A stretch of DNA of 64,000 bases, taken from contig NC_058508.1 of assembly GCF_020382885.2 (NCBI RefSeq), positions 7,370,055-7,434,054 of the forward strand, read 5' to 3'. Source of the DNA: Scatophagus argus. Its lineage: Eukaryota; Chordata; Actinopteri; Scatophagidae. Both the position numbers and the translations under genes were made by a program. Of this stretch, positions 36,995 through 50,004 are shown piece after piece (positions within the stretch are counted from its first letter, which is position 1; each line of letters starts with the position of its first letter). A model generated the notes under the pieces. The model did not search any database. It was not told the origin of the DNA and worked only from the letters and a program-made list of their open reading frames with translations.

Positions 36995-39900
36995 TCTTCA
37001 GGGAAATGGTGGGACCGGGCCGTCCTCTACAGATGAAGGCCCTGAGGAAATGGCGAGCGGGATGTATGTACGATTTGATGCCCCAAAAGCCAAGATAAGG
37101 AAGAGCTGGCCCGGTGTCCGCGGTACTTTCCATTTTAATCCCGTGTACTCGCTGCTCAATTACCCTCTGACTCTAATGGATAGATTTAAAATTTAAATGC
37201 ATCCCCTGGTTATTATTGGGAGGAGGAGAGTGTTCTTAGTGAATTAACCTGCATGACTGATGTTTGGGATGTTCCAACATCACTCTGTGTGTGTCTTCTC
37301 TAACCAGACATGATCTTGCATCGTTACGTGGTGTCCCGTGTCATCTGGGCCTACATGCTGTCTATAGCAGTGACCTACAGCATCACTCTGTGTCTGTTCC
37401 CCGGCCTGGAGTCAGAGATACGAAACTCCACCTTAGGGGAATGGCTCCCTATCCTCATCATGGCCACATTCAACATGTCAGACTTTGTTGGCAAGGTGAG
37501 GTCCATGGTTTTTAAGTTGTAAAGAAGAGTTAAAAGATGTGAAGATCTGAGACATGGTCTTTGACGTGTCCTCAATGGTCTTTATGCACCTGGGCAGGAC
37601 AAGTGAACACCTTTGTCATTCTCATGGAGCTCAGTGACTTAATGTAATATCCAGCTCCACTCCACCCAAATTCAACCTGACTGAGCTTTAATAAACCAAA
37701 GAAAACAACCAATCTGAAGATCATGTTGAGATGAAGGTTTCTTCTTTAGTTACAAGTACAAAATGACACACTAAGAAACACTTTTGACCTTTGTGTGTTT
37801 TGTTTATGCTATCGCACATTGAGTATCACAGCAGCACTTGTTAGTGGAATGTGTGAGCTCCTGTTGGCTTTATAATGACTTGCATCTCCTTGTTTTGGCC
37901 TTGACCCACAACTTTCCTGGATTTGGTCCTTCTCACTGCTCTACTATCTTTGGCTGAAGCAGGCAGTTGTTTGTGAAGAAGCTCTAAAAGAGCGTGAACG
38001 TTAAATTCATCAGATGAGTGGACACAGGACTAGTGGACATGTAGTAAGGCAACTCATTGTACAATATGTTCACCAAATTGTTGATGAAATTTCAGTGTTG
38101 TGTGAAAAAAAAACCTGTTTCTGCTGCCCCCAAGTGGCAAAAGAATGAATAATAACAACAACTAAAGCTTTTTATACAAGTATGTCATTTTCTTCATTTA
38201 TTTTAAATTTATATGATCTACCAGATAATAGATAATTATTAAATATGTTATCATGCCTTAGTATACCAAAAATAGCCTTATACAGTATGAATGTCTGCCT
38301 TATGATGCACTAGCACAGTCACCTGTGATTAACATGATAGAAAGCTGTTCCTTTTTCCTAATTATTGTTACGCACCATTTACAATATCAATAATGAACCT
38401 TTAAGCTCACTAAATGATATTTTATATCTATATTTAGAACAACAAACACTGTCTTAATCTTCTTCTTCTCTTTAACTGTAAATAAAGCTAAATCATTTTT
38501 TATCTGAAAATGCAGAGGAGTTTGGGAACTTTTTTCAACCCTGAATAGTATAGTGCAGTCTTCCTCGCAATCTGCATGGAGCCCAAACAGCCTTTATCAG
38601 GGAGGTAGAGGAAGCTTGTACGGTGCCTGTGAGACATCTGTGAATCACTACTCAATCACACTACTGTTTGCACAGCTCAAATACTGTGAGGACGCTTTAA
38701 TTACTGAAGATGACCCAGATGACATTTTATTAGTTTGACATCACTGAAACTGAAACTGTATAGTTGTTGGGGACATTCTCCCTGGCCTATATCCAGTGGA
38801 AATTATGCCTTTGTGTTCAAATCTGAAACACACTTGATCAGTGTTGCACTACAGAAGGAGGAAAGAGACAAAGTCACACTTTAACACTGGAGCTGACCTT
38901 GTGAAATTGTGAAAGAAGTTGCTCCATTTATTAAACCTGCGAGTAAGAATGGGGAAAAAAATCCTGGTTTATTTTGGGTAATTGGACTTAGCTCAAAGGC
39001 TTTATCTGAATATTGAGAAGCGAAACTTTATCTGGCATCCTGGAGTCATAATTCTGACTTTGAACTGAAAAAAAGTTGTCAGAGTAAAAGTTGCTCTGAT
39101 TTTATTTTACACTTTGACTTTGTCCTAACGGCAAATTTAGCATTTGGTTGAAATGGGGGGAAAAGAAGATAATAAGAGAAATTAAATAGAAAATGAGAAA
39201 GAAAAACTAAGTCAGCTTAGAGGAAAACGTCATGATAAGAAAGAGCAAAACACTGAAATGGTCTCTGTGGCATTTTGACTTATTGTTGTGCTTTCTAGAA
39301 ACTTCCATAAGCAGCTGGTAAACATGTGGCTTAGACAGTGACTGTTGTGATGTTCAGAAAAATGCAAGATCACGTTTAACATAATGTTAGTTTTGCAACT
39401 TGACGGCAAAGCAGAAAAGGATTTAGCCTCCTGTTCTTTCCTCAGATCTTGGCTGCGCTGCCGTACGACTGGTCTGGAGGCCGACTACTCTTCTTCTCCT
39501 GCCTGAGGGTGATCTTCATCCCTCTGTTCGTCATGTGCGTGTATCCAGCCAGCAACCCCACCCTGTCCCACCCCGCCTGGCCTTGTCTCTTCTCCCTCCT
39601 CATGGGAGTCACCAACGGGTACTTTGGGTCTGTGCCGATGATCCAGGCAGCTGGCAAAGTGCCTCCCGAACAGAGGGAGCTGGCAGGTGAGAGTTATACG
39701 CTTCAAAGAATGTAAAGAATGTCGTTGCAGCTTAAGGAAACATTGAATTTATGTTGTTGAAAATTAATTAAGTGATCATTCGAGCCATTTGTCAAGCAAA
39801 AACCAGCAAGCTGTCACCAGTTCCAACTACTCAAATGTGAGGATTTTCTGCCTCTGTCTGCTTCCCTCTGTTGGGTTTTCGACTGCTGGTTGAACAAATA

Positions 39901-40435
39901 AAGCAATTTTGATTAAATTAATTAATCTAAAAAATGATGAAGACATTAAATCAATAATGAAAACATATGTTAGTTGCAGTCCTCTTCATTTTTATAAAAT
40001 TACATAATCCCCATCCCTGCTTTGGCTATACAGACTCATCTCAACAGCAAGTTATATGCTAAAAGACCCTGTGTGTTGGAATGGAGAGAAAATAGTACAA
40101 GAGAAAACCTTACAAACACCGCTAATCTTGGTACATTAATTTGTTTTTTAAAAAACAAACATGCTTACATGCTATTTAACTGTCCCACATGTACATTGTA
40201 TTTAAAATCATTCACTCTGGATAAGATACTTCTTTATTCTCTCTGTAACAGCTCCACAGTGAATCTCTGCTCTACATGTTTTTGTCTAGGGAACACCATG
40301 ACCGTCTCCTACATGACGGGTTTGATGGTGGGCTCGACTGTGGCGTACGCAGCTTACAGCTTCACTGCACCGGGATCAGGAACACAGTTTTCCACAGTCA
40401 ACATGCACACACCAGCCAACGGCACTGGGTATTGA
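29486..40435 (+). CDS. slc29a4: Equilibrative nucleoside transporter 4 / plasma membrane monoamine transporter
   Basis: SLC29-family carrier (PMAT) that moves monoamines and other organic cations across the plasma membrane, with adenosine transport at acidic pH. Coding exons: 29486-29720, 32024-32155, 32257-32370, 33276-33404, 34287-34361, 34481-34740, 37002-37122, 37308-37495, 39446-39686 and 40290-40435; all GT-AG, 546 residues (human 530). The first helix follows DDRYHGIYFAMLLAGVGFLL at about 91-112. Further hydrophobic helices occur in every later exon, with a long cytosolic loop at about 285-350 between the N- and C-terminal helix bundles. Glu228, in GVMTGEST, probably corresponds to the human Glu206 needed for cation selectivity. 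The ATG is the first after an in-frame TGA at 29408. An unusual Trp/Arg/Gly/Glu-rich stretch (about residues 23-46) precedes the conserved acidic SYQLEEEE. It is tail-to-tail with tnrc18. Confidence 0.95.
32231..32256 (+). promoter_or_regulatory. slc29a4: (TG)n-TTTCAG splice acceptor of slc29a4 coding exon 3
   Basis: About ten TG units run directly into TTTCAG at the 3' splice site, so the normal polypyrimidine tract is reduced to three T residues. The arrangement resembles the (TG)m(T)n acceptor of human CFTR exon 9. Confidence 0.75.
33420..33485. repeat. Imperfect (CTGT)/(CTAT) tetranucleotide repeat in slc29a4 intron
   Basis: The run TCTGTCTGCCTGTCTGTC passes into TATCTATCTATCC, an interrupted tetranucleotide array that begins about 16 bases after the donor of coding exon 4. 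Confidence 0.8.
35640..36055 (+). repeat. Purine-rich tract in slc29a4 intron 6
   Basis: About 415 bases are rich in GA on plus (AAAGAGAAA, GAGAGGGAG, AGAGACAG and similar). No conserved exon was recognised within it. Confidence 0.6.
36411..36439. repeat. (CT)n(GT)n microsatellite
   Basis: A CT run joins a GT run in slc29a4 intron 6. A second GT run occurs at 36564-36591. Confidence 0.9.
36956..37001 (+). promoter_or_regulatory. slc29a4: (TC)n(TG)n splice acceptor of slc29a4 coding exon 7
   Basis: A CTCTCTC run, about 13-15 TG units and then TCTCTTCAG precede exon 7. The branch-point and pyrimidine region is almost wholly dinucleotide repeat. Exon 7 is 121 bases, so skipping it would shift the reading frame within the large cytosolic loop. 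Confidence 0.75.
38118..38142 (-). promoter_or_regulatory. CTCF-like motif in slc29a4 intron 8
   Basis: CTGCTGCCCCCAAGTGGC is the reverse form of a CTCF-like core with one mismatch (CCCCCA for CCCCCT). A weaker relative, GCTGCTGCCCCCTGTTG, lies at about 41802-41818. Confidence 0.35.
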
Positions 40436-42779
40436 ATGTCCACACACAAGCAAACACAGATATAAACACACATACATGCACACACACACTTACAGCCATT
40501 CACACACATGAGATCCTGGCCAGGAGAACCTGCACAGACTGATGGACACAAGTCCAGCTGCAGAGGACGGGAAGACATCTGGAAAGAACGCTTTAAAGCT
40601 TCAAGTTTTACTATGAGAGACTGATTCACGCTTCAGTTTGGTTCAGTGGATAAAGGCAGTGGAATAAGGGGGAAAAAAGGATTTAGTAGTGGAGGAAATG
40701 ATGTTAAACAGCAAATACGTAGCAGATTTCTCCACTGTCTCAATCTCCGACCTGGCTGTCCAGTGACCTTCAGATATCTCGGCTCTGCTGTGATGACCTT
40801 TTCCCTGGAGGTGAAGAACGGCAGCTCAGCGGGCAAACACAAGCCCTTTGAGTGTCTCACAGTGAAATTATCGTCAGCATGTGTGTGCGAACAGATGGGC
40901 TGGCATTTGTACAGTGTAATGTCAAGTGATACTTCGCTGCAGGAGACGAAGGAGCCCTGGTGTCATGGGTCACATATGTCCCAATTCATGATTTATCAGA
41001 ACTGTGATATTCAGAATAGAGAGATGACGTCAGTGTGGATTTTTCTGGACCAGCTGTTTCTTCGTTGTAGTCTCCTGTGATGAAAATAAGATGATGGAGA
41101 TTTTTGGACAGTAAGGTCCAACCACAATGGTTTGATTCAGGTAAAATTATTGAAATGTGCAACATTTAGCCTGCATCAAATGTAACCTAACGTGATCTCC
41201 ATTCCATTCACAGTAAAATGGAAGCTAGAACTTGTTTAGCTCCTGTAATGTGATATGATTGCCAGTATAATGGAAGCCTGGGTATAATTATGAGAAGAAT
41301 TTAAAGAATTAGAATTGCAACCTCTGACTACAAATATTGTTCTGCAAGCTGCTACAGACAGTTAAGTGTGGTTTAACACGATGACCAAATCACATTTGAT
41401 TGGATAAACAGGTGTAATTGAAAAGAGGAAACCTGATTTACAAAAGCTGAAAATGAAAAGAAGTCAAGGGTCAACACGACAACACAAAATTAGTAGTTCA
41501 AAAATTTATTTATTTATTTATTTTATTTTACTGTGCCTTAAAAGGAATTACATTCTTCCATTAATGACATAACACACATCATGCAAGAGAAAATCAAAAA
41601 TTATATAATTGTTATTGCAATTTCAGAAATCCATCCTTTTTAGAGACAGCAGACACATTAACCACACTTTTCCATCTCCATCTTGCTTGTCTAATCTGAA
41701 TTGGAAAATTTCAGTTGTACTCTTACCAGTTAGGTAACCCTTATATTGAACTAAAGAGACGTTAAACCTTTATGAAGTTATGGATTCTCTGCATTAGCAG
41801 CTGCTGCCCCCTGTTGTATTCAGATATTGTAGCGCAAAAAAGAAGACAAGAATAAGCAGGTTTCTTTTTCACATCACTTCTCACACACTGGTAAGAGAAT
41901 GTTGGTGTGAATTCACCAGATGAGGTAAGCTGGTAATGTCTGTGTCTTGCAGTTGTTTTTTTATGGTTTGTATTCCCTCTGTGTCCCCCTGAACAGTGTC
42001 TGTAACATCTATGTAATGATGTGGGACATCATGGAGAAACAAATTAGTGCCAAAAAGTCTGATCAGTGTTAGTAGCTGAGAAAATAATGAATGTAATTAA
42101 AAATGTAACAGGATGGAGGTTGTAAATACACAGAGTGAAATGCACTAAAGGTCGTGAAGAGCGCTTATTTTATTCATGTGGAAGCCTCTAGAAAATATCA
42201 GATTTATATTTTTGGTAGCTTTGTTTTATAGAACATAGAATTCAGAGAGCAACTGTTTCTTTTATTATTTCGACAAAGCACTGAACAGCCTCCCCCGGCT
42301 CCTTACTTCATCTGCGTTTCCTGTTGGATTTGATTAAATTTGCAGCGATAAAGAGGATCTCCTCATAGAGCAGAGGCCAGAATTTATACATTATGAAGAA
42401 AGCAGGCCTCGGTGCAGAAAGGCACGAAGTGCACTACATTATGTAGGTGACAGCGTGAATGGAAGAATGGTAGGGTGCCATTTGGGAGCTAACCTCATTA
42501 CTATATGTATGTCCCACTGTGCTGACAGTGCCATATTGCCTGAGGCCTCAGTCCTCTCAGTGAGCTGCTGGGTTTGAAGGTGTTTTTAGTTATTTTTGGA
42601 CAGACTTGGCATTAAAAGACATGAAAAGTCTCTTTCCTTCGTCTTTCTCGCTCTCGCTCTCACTCTCCGGTAGAAAGGATCAGTGCCATTTGAGAGAGGC
42701 GACATCCCACTTTCCGAATTGCATCTTAAACCCAATATGTTATGTTGAATTCAATCCTTCATCAGTTAAAAGAATAGAG

Positions 42780-42925
42780 TTTGATAAAAAGATGGATGGT
42801 AAATATGAATCTAAAGCTTGTTAGCTTAGCTTAGCATAAAGACTGGAAGAAGGGTGAAAGCCTGAATCTATTCAATGGTAACAAAATCCTCTAAATTCAC
42901 TGGTAAACTGACAATTATGACAGAG
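42780..42925 (+). repeat. Dispersed repeat family A, copy
   Basis: AATATGAATCTAAAGCTTGT, then TTAGCTTAGCTTAGCATAAA, GACTGGAA and a GGTAACAAAATCC block follow the same order as the copies at 50005 and 61541. Confidence 0.6.
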
Positions 42926-44011
42926 CCAGGTTACCTTTGTCCCATTTCCATTCTTTATGCTGAACAAAGCTAACCAGCTGCCGACTCCAGCTTTTTTATT
43001 TATCATGCAGACATCTTCTTGTCTAACTCAATCCAAGAGAGTGAATAAACATATTTCCTAAATGTTGAACTATTACTTTTTTTTTTTTTAATAAGTTGTA
43101 GTTTGTTGTATACACTAAGAAGCAAATTAGTAAGATATTCTAAACAGATTGTTTTATCATGAAGAATGTGTAATTTTTGGGTTAGAGTTAATAAATAAGA
43201 TTTAAGCTGTACCAGAGAAAAATCAGTCCTGCAGAATTTGACCACAATGACACTTTGAAACTGATATTGTTTTCCACTGTCGATCATCTGAATCATCATT
43301 TCAGATCATAATTTTGCCATTAGCTGATGGCGTAACTCATGATGAGTTTAGCGGTAGAATAAGCTTCACCAAAAAGTACAGGCAGCCAGCCACAGGTAGT
43401 ACGAAAAGGAAAGCAGTTCTTTGACAAAATCACTATGACAATAAAGGAGTGTCAGGAAAACACATTTAACCTACAGCAGAAAGAATGTTTGGACAGCAAT
43501 TAAAGTGAACTAGACACTCAAAAGGCAAGTTTTTGGCCTCTGAGAGATGAGAAGCGACTCTGGTGTTTTAAGGTAAAGGATAATTGAGTTTGAGTTCACT
43601 GTGAAGTAAACACATTGACCACATTTCATCTCATCCTCAAGGTGTGATATCCGTCATCCCGCCGTGTCACTTCCTGTCTTAAAATCAGCCACAGATGGAC
43701 TTTTTCTCCCCGGTAACAACAAAGAATTTCTTCAGAAACCACCTCAAGCTGACAATTTTAGACTGAACCCTCATGTGACTGCACACTGTGAAACATCAGG
43801 ATGGTGTAAAAAGATTGCAGACTGACACTACACTGTATATATGTACATATCTACTGTAACATAAGATATTTTGCAGGTAATACTTGTGAAAAAGATCAGC
43901 ATAACTTAGTGAGCCTCTTAAAACGTCCAAGCCAAGAATTATGTGCTGTGAGCTAAATTATTTTTCTTTGGATGTTTGAACCGCTTTTGTGGTGCAAAAT
44001 ATGTGCAGATA

Positions 44012-44017
44012 AATAAA
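44012..44017 (+). terminator. slc29a4: Candidate slc29a4 poly(A) signal
   Basis: AATAAA about 3.6 kb past the slc29a4 stop, preceding a TTTCAGGAGTGG stretch. It would imply a long 3' UTR that includes the repeat fragment at 42780-42925. Other non-canonical sites nearer the stop cannot be excluded. Confidence 0.35.
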
Positions 44018-46319
44018 GGATTTAACCAAACAGACCTGCCTGGTTTCAGGAGTGGAAGGACAGTTATCTTTAATTCAGTTTATCTGTATGAAATCTGAAG
44101 GTTAAGGAGGATTGGAGTAATGTGGCTGTGGCTGTTCAGCTCTCAAAGATTAGCTATTTATTACACTTTTAAAAGGATATTCAGTGCTTAACCTATCAAA
44201 TACAACTAATATAATCCTCCAAAATCTGCTAATATGTCATAGTAGGTGAAAAACTCTGCAATGATGTAATTTAAAATGTTGTTTTACTGTAAATATGTTA
44301 AGATTTAGTTTTAAGATCCTGGATTTTTTTTTTTTACAATGCATTCTGTTTGGGCCCAGCACTGCTCCATTGTCAAAGCTTAATAAAACAGGTGTTTACA
44401 TCTTTGTATGCCGACTCTATTTATATGAGTTGTTGCTATTTCTGCTGTTATGCATTTACTTGCAAGGAGAAGAGACTTTTTTTCTTATGGTTTAGATCAG
44501 AGCTCCTTTGTGTCTGTCAAAACAGGAAGCAACCGCATTTAGTCAGTCAGATTTTTTCCTGTTGAAACAACTGCGTGCAGAGCAGATCTGCACCACAAAA
44601 CCTCACATTTCACAACACCTTTTTCCTCTGAGCTTTTACAAAAGCAGCCTGTATTATAGAGTTTATTATAAATGTTTGAATGCGAGCTTCTTCGGAGCTG
44701 GAGTTAGTGATCAGGTTGCAATGGTCAAGATGTCCAACAGATGAGAAATACAACCTGGTTTTTCATTCTCAGTGCCACGACAGCAGATGTCCGCCCCGCT
44801 CAAGTGTTCTCAAGAATCCAGATGAATTCACCCTGTAGGAGATTAGCAAGTGAGTGTGTATTGACTGCTTGTATCCAGCAGAGAGAGCTGCAGCTCAGAG
44901 AACAAAGCCATCAACTGTGCACTTGAAGGACTTCAGGTCCAAATGGATTCTGTAGAGCATTTGCATCACAAATCAGAGGACGTGTCTTTATTTAGCTTCA
45001 TAACTCTGTCAGGGAATGAAAAAAAGCTTCTCATAAAGAGAAATTCTCTCTTTTTGACCTCTGACCTTTCTTTCATCGGGCACAATCTCTACATAGGTCA
45101 CAAAACCACACAAAGACAGAAGTGTAAGTCATTTAGACCAATAACATATATCTTCATACAGGTCAAAGTGTTCTTTTACAGCTACTAATATTGTCTTCAT
45201 GTGTGTGCATGTGACTTTATGTGTGTGCAAGGACCTGTGAATATCTGGCTGTTTGTGCCTGAGTGTGTATTTCGTGTGTGTGCATTTGTGCTAATTTTGG
45301 ATATGGCTGCAGGAAAAGAAAGTCTCTGGTGTGTGACAGAGCAACTGATCATTAGTCATTCTGCTCCACATAGGCTACTGTGGGGAGGAGGAAGAGGAGA
45401 TAGAGGAAGGTAGAGGGGGAGTGGAAAGGAACTGGTCATTTCTTCTCCACTGTGACCGGGTGCTATGTGTTAAATTATGAAATATGTTCTTCAAGTGGAT
45501 TGTTTTTGTGTGAGGACAGTGATAGACCACCTGGGATTTTGGATATTAGATTTATCTGTCTGCCTACCACTTAGATAAACCTGTTACAAACACCTGTTTT
45601 GCAAGAAACTTGGCCTTTGTGCCACTGGAATTGGTATGACTTTGTGCCATAAAGAAATGCTGAACTGCATTACATTTTTTGCTATCAGCTCACTTGCATA
45701 ATTAAGTCCTGTCTATTGATTTGAAAGTGCTCCATGTGACATTTTCACATCATCAAAAAATGTTCCACTTCTTCTTAACTGTCTCTGTGCGGTGAATCAA
45801 ACCCTATTAAAGAAGAAGTGAGAGTACATTTGGAAGACATAATTGTAAATACTGTGATGACCCTTTTGAAAATGTTATATGAAACTGCTGGACTTCTATC
45901 GTACTTGTCGTTATTATACAGTCTTAAATGTTTATTAGGAGACATAAGACGTGATGAGAGATGAGAGGTCTCAGTACATAAAATCTGTCAAAAATGACGT
46001 AAATGTTTATATATGCTTATAATGATGACCACACACCAAAGGGAAAAGACACAAGGATATCACCTCAAAGAACAATAACACAATAAATTATAGAAGGAGA
46101 AATATGGAAATACTAATTTGGAAAATCTTTATCAATTTACTGACCTCGAGAAATTTTAGTTGGAAATCTGACTCTGTTTTTCATAACTTCTACGTAGAAA
46201 TCAAATCAAAAAGACCCCGTAGGTCAGCTATTTCCTCATATAAAAGTAGTGCAGACAGGTAGACAGTATCATATGTTGCTTAGACTGCACAGTGTTCTGG
46301 GATTTTGAGCTAAAGTAAA

Positions 46320-46560
46320 TTGATTGACTGCAGAGAAGTACAGAGAGACAGTCCAGAGGAAGGGGAGCAGGGAGAAAGAGAGAGAGGGCCAGTGGAGGAA
46401 CCAAGGGAAGAAAGGTAGGAGAGAGAGAGAGGTATAAGAGAGAAGACATGGAGAAAACAGCTACAAAATCATGGTGTGGATGGATGACGAGAGAGGAGGA
46501 AGAGGTGATGGATGAGATGACATGAGAGAAAAGGGAAGCACCAGAGAAGAGAGGACTCGC
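46320..46560 (+). repeat. Purine-rich (GA) tract
   Basis: About 240 bases of GA-rich sequence on plus (AGAGAGACAG, GGAGAGAGAGAG). The Ser/Leu/Pro-rich minus frame across it is a composition artefact. Confidence 0.65.
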
Positions 46561-47319
46561 CAGAAGAACAGATGGAGACATCATGATAAGTGACACAAAG
46601 CGCAGATACGTCTCAGATACGTGTGTATTTGGCTATAGCAAACGATTTTTTTCCCAAGTTTTGTTTATACTGCATTTCTATGCAATAAAAATATATATGG
46701 AAAAATCATAGACTATGTAGCCTTAAAACCATAGGTTTTTCCGTGGTAGTTTCAGACAAAACCTTAGTTTCAAAAGATGTTTTTCTTGCATACAAACCTC
46801 TCCCTCTCTCTTTAAGTATAAACAATGTTACCATTATGTTCCGCATTTATATCGCATTTATATTTGTCTAGCAAATATTACATATTGATGAAACTGGGTA
46901 GCTTGCTTTCTATAGTGGTGGTAGTCAGACTCCCCAGATCATAACCTGAACAGGAATCTGTGTACGTGGAGACCCCACTCTCAATGCACAGGACTTAAAG
47001 GACCCAACGTTCTGAGACTGGTGACCCCCACAGGTCCTGTGTCCCTAGGGGACACTTTTCCCAAAACAACTTCAGAAATGTGTTACATGTGGTCCATTTA
47101 TGTCCCCCATAATTTCCAATAAAGAAAAATGGTTCTGGGTTCTTATGGGATATTTTAGAGACCAGATCATGTTCTCCTTCATCCTCATTGTACATGAGAA
47201 GCTGGCAGTCTTGAGCTGCATTCAGCTGTCAGGTATTCAGTGGGCATCACCTTGTCTTCACAGCTACAGTGGGATTTCATTCGTACTGTCACTCCTGTCT
47301 AAATACCCACAACGACAGC

Positions 47320-47320
47320 T

Positions 47321-47359
<39 letters not shown>

Positions 47360-47398
47360 TGAGTGTGAGTGTGAGAGTGAGAGAGAGAGAAAGAGAGA
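47320..47398. repeat. (GT)n(GA)n compound microsatellite
   Basis: A GT run passes into GAGAGA and GTGAGT variants. A CA run follows at about 47497-47528. Confidence 0.9.
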
Positions 47399-48301
47399 CA
47401 AGTAAACATGCCTGAAATTCAAAGACTGTGATGTTTCATTCATTATGTTGTCAGCATGAATAATAGATAGCTAATTGATATGCAGTACATCACACGCAAA
47501 CACACACACACACACAGACACACACACACTTCCATGTGGGATCACACTGAACTAATATTTGTAAAGCTCAGTTGTCATTTCGCATTCAAATTTATCACAA
47601 GAGGCAAAAGAACAAGAGACACAGTGCAGAGGCGAGAGGGATATAGAGAGATCAAAAGCCAGGGAAAACAAGAAGCACACAACTACTTCTCATGTGTCTG
47701 TAGCTGAGGGGCTTTTCTTCATTGTAACATCAGAACTTGTTGATGAACCTGATGAGATGCTGAACTGCTTTTGTGAAAGCATTGCTCTAGCATTACTAGA
47801 ATTACTCTGTAAGAGCAAATATGACAAGATGTCAGCAGATCCCAGGCTGGGGTCAGACCCTCCCAAGGGGTCACTTGATAGATTGCAGGGGCCATGAGGT
47901 GTTGGCTCCTGTCCTGTATCACTTTTTAACCCCATTTTGTATCTCTGCATGCCTTAGCAAATGATTTAATTACTCACCTGTTGCAGTGAACACGATGCAT
48001 TTGGTGTTGAAGAACAGGAGGAAGTTTGATGTTTAACAGCACACACAAGTGCAGTACAACATGTTAGTATTTGAGTCTTAGAGGTGCTGATAACTGAACA
48101 GAGCCATACTAACTGTTTCCCTACTTTAAATCTTAATGCTAAGATCATCACCTCCTGCAAAATCTGATTTGGGCAGGGGAACTGGCACAGTGGAAGAAGC
48201 TGCAAACTGTCATCTATTACACAAGGAGCAGCATTAGCACTCATTCCCTTTAGCTCTGTTTTCCTGCACAAAGACCTGAAGGAAATAACTGAATTTGTTT
48301 T

Positions 48302-48590
48302 GCTGCTAAACGCTCCACTATGTTCATTTAGTGCTGGACAGGTAACCCTAATGTGCAGTAGGTTTTTTCCTGCTGGTTGTGGCAGATAACTGCTCTATAT
48401 GCTGTGAGAGTGTATCCAAACAGTAAAGGTGCATGCTGGAAAATCAAACAACGAGCTGAAACGATGTTACCGAGCTCTGGTAGCTGACCTGCTACAGCGA
48501 GTGTCCTTGGAGACTGTAGAGCTGAGTGAAACTGTAGAATAAGGTGATAATTCTTGTTGGGTTCATCACTATGAGCAACCCCTGACATTT
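48302..48590 (+). repeat. Dispersed repeat family B, copy 2
   Basis: The longer of two diverged copies (see 19912-20120): GCTGCTAAACGCTCCACTAT, GACAGGTAACCC, GCAGTAGGTTTTTTCC and a CAACGAGCTGAAACGATG block in the same order. A family A end (CAGACATGAGAGTGGTAG, 48650-48667) adjoins it. Confidence 0.5.
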
Positions 48591-49086
48591 TGTGCAGTCA
48601 TTTGATCCATTGTTATAATAAAACTATTGATTACAGCAGCTCTAACATGCAGACATGAGAGTGGTAGTTGATCTTATCAGCTAAGCAGAGCATCAGTGAC
48701 ATGAAGATTTAAGGTTTCTGGTGTCTCCGGGTTGATGAGCAAGCAGTCCTGTATTTGACATCCAGTCTTTCTAGACCTCCTGATTTCAGCCTGCTTAAGG
48801 CAAAACTACACAAGTAATGTAATCAGAGAGGGAAGCATGTGAGAATGAAAAAATGAAAGACGTTTAGCAAAGAGAAAAGGAGGAGAAAGTAGAGTTAGTA
48901 TAGAACTGAATACAGATAACTCTTTTTCTTTTTGACAAAACAGATCTGAAGGACAAACAGTGCTCTGAAAGTCTGAGAGCCAACTCCAGTAAGAATAACA
49001 ACCCTTTCAAACTGTTTGTGCTCAGCATGCATTTGAACGCCCCCTCACTTAGATACCTGTCTCCTGGGAAACTGGTGTGTGCGACC

Positions 49087-49152
<66 letters not shown>
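49087..49152. repeat. (CT)n(CA)n compound microsatellite
   Basis: A CT run with one TTT interruption joins about 17 CA units. Confidence 0.95.
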
Positions 49153-49153
<1 letters not shown>

Positions 49154-49423
49154 AAGGCTGCCCAGAAGAGCTGAGGAGTAAAGAAAGAAATAAGGAGAGG
49201 TGGACGGATTCATCAGTAATGAATTCAAACACTCACATACGTTGGTACATGCACACACACACTCATGTCTCGGCTCCCTCCACTCCCTGTGTTAAAGCTG
49301 GAATGAAGCCTTAGCCAATAGAATTCCTCTGTTCATGTGGTCCTGGCCAATCAGAACCCTGCATGCTGACACTCCCACAGGAGGGTGTGTGTGGGGCGCT
49401 GCTGAAGTAGGATGGAGAGACAG

Positions 49424-49451
49424 AGTGTGGGTGTGTGTGTGTGTGTGTGTG
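49424..49451. repeat. (GT)n microsatellite
   Basis: About 12 GT units, bracketed by shorter GT runs at 49385 and 49484. Confidence 0.9.
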
Positions 49452-50004
49452 CCCATGTATCTTAGGATGTGTGGATACTTTTCTATGTGTGTGTGTGTCA
49501 GAGGAAGCTCCCAGCAGGTTCTGAGGTTCTGCTGATGCTGGTCCTCTGGGGGAAACAGAGAGACGGCTGAACCCCTGACTGCTGCTCACTGTGAAACAGG
49601 AACACACACTCACTTCATGTCAGCAAAGATTTAATTACACATGGACACACAGGAATTCAAAAGCCACCCACACACACACTCACACTCACATGCACCTTTG
49701 CCAGCTCTTTGAGGGCAGAGTCATGAATGGTCAGCGGTGGAAAATGTGTCTCCCGTGGTCAGCTCTGCAGCTCTGCAGAGAAAGCTGAATTTTCCTCCAT
49801 TTTATCACAACCAGCAGCTTCATTACTGGCACTGCCAAAATGGAGGCCTGATGGAGTCCACTGTTGATTAAAGGGGCAGTCCACAAAAACTGAACTCAAG
49901 CACGAAAAGCAAAGGAAAAAAACAAAAACACGCGAGTGCTCTAATTTACGTGGGGGAGCTGCTTCTCCTAGTGGCAGTGAAAACTGCGGGAGACGAGCTG
50001 ACGG

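Noticed and set aside
47690-47950. Paired frames on both strands with Ser/Pro-rich sequence
   Set aside because: No similarity to a known family, no exon chain, and a repeat-like TCAGACCCTCCCAAGGGGTC string suggests a dispersed repeat.
49018-49613. Cys/Val- and Ser/Leu-rich frames around the CA/GT runs
   Set aside because: They derive from microsatellite translation and lack any conserved domain or splice chain.
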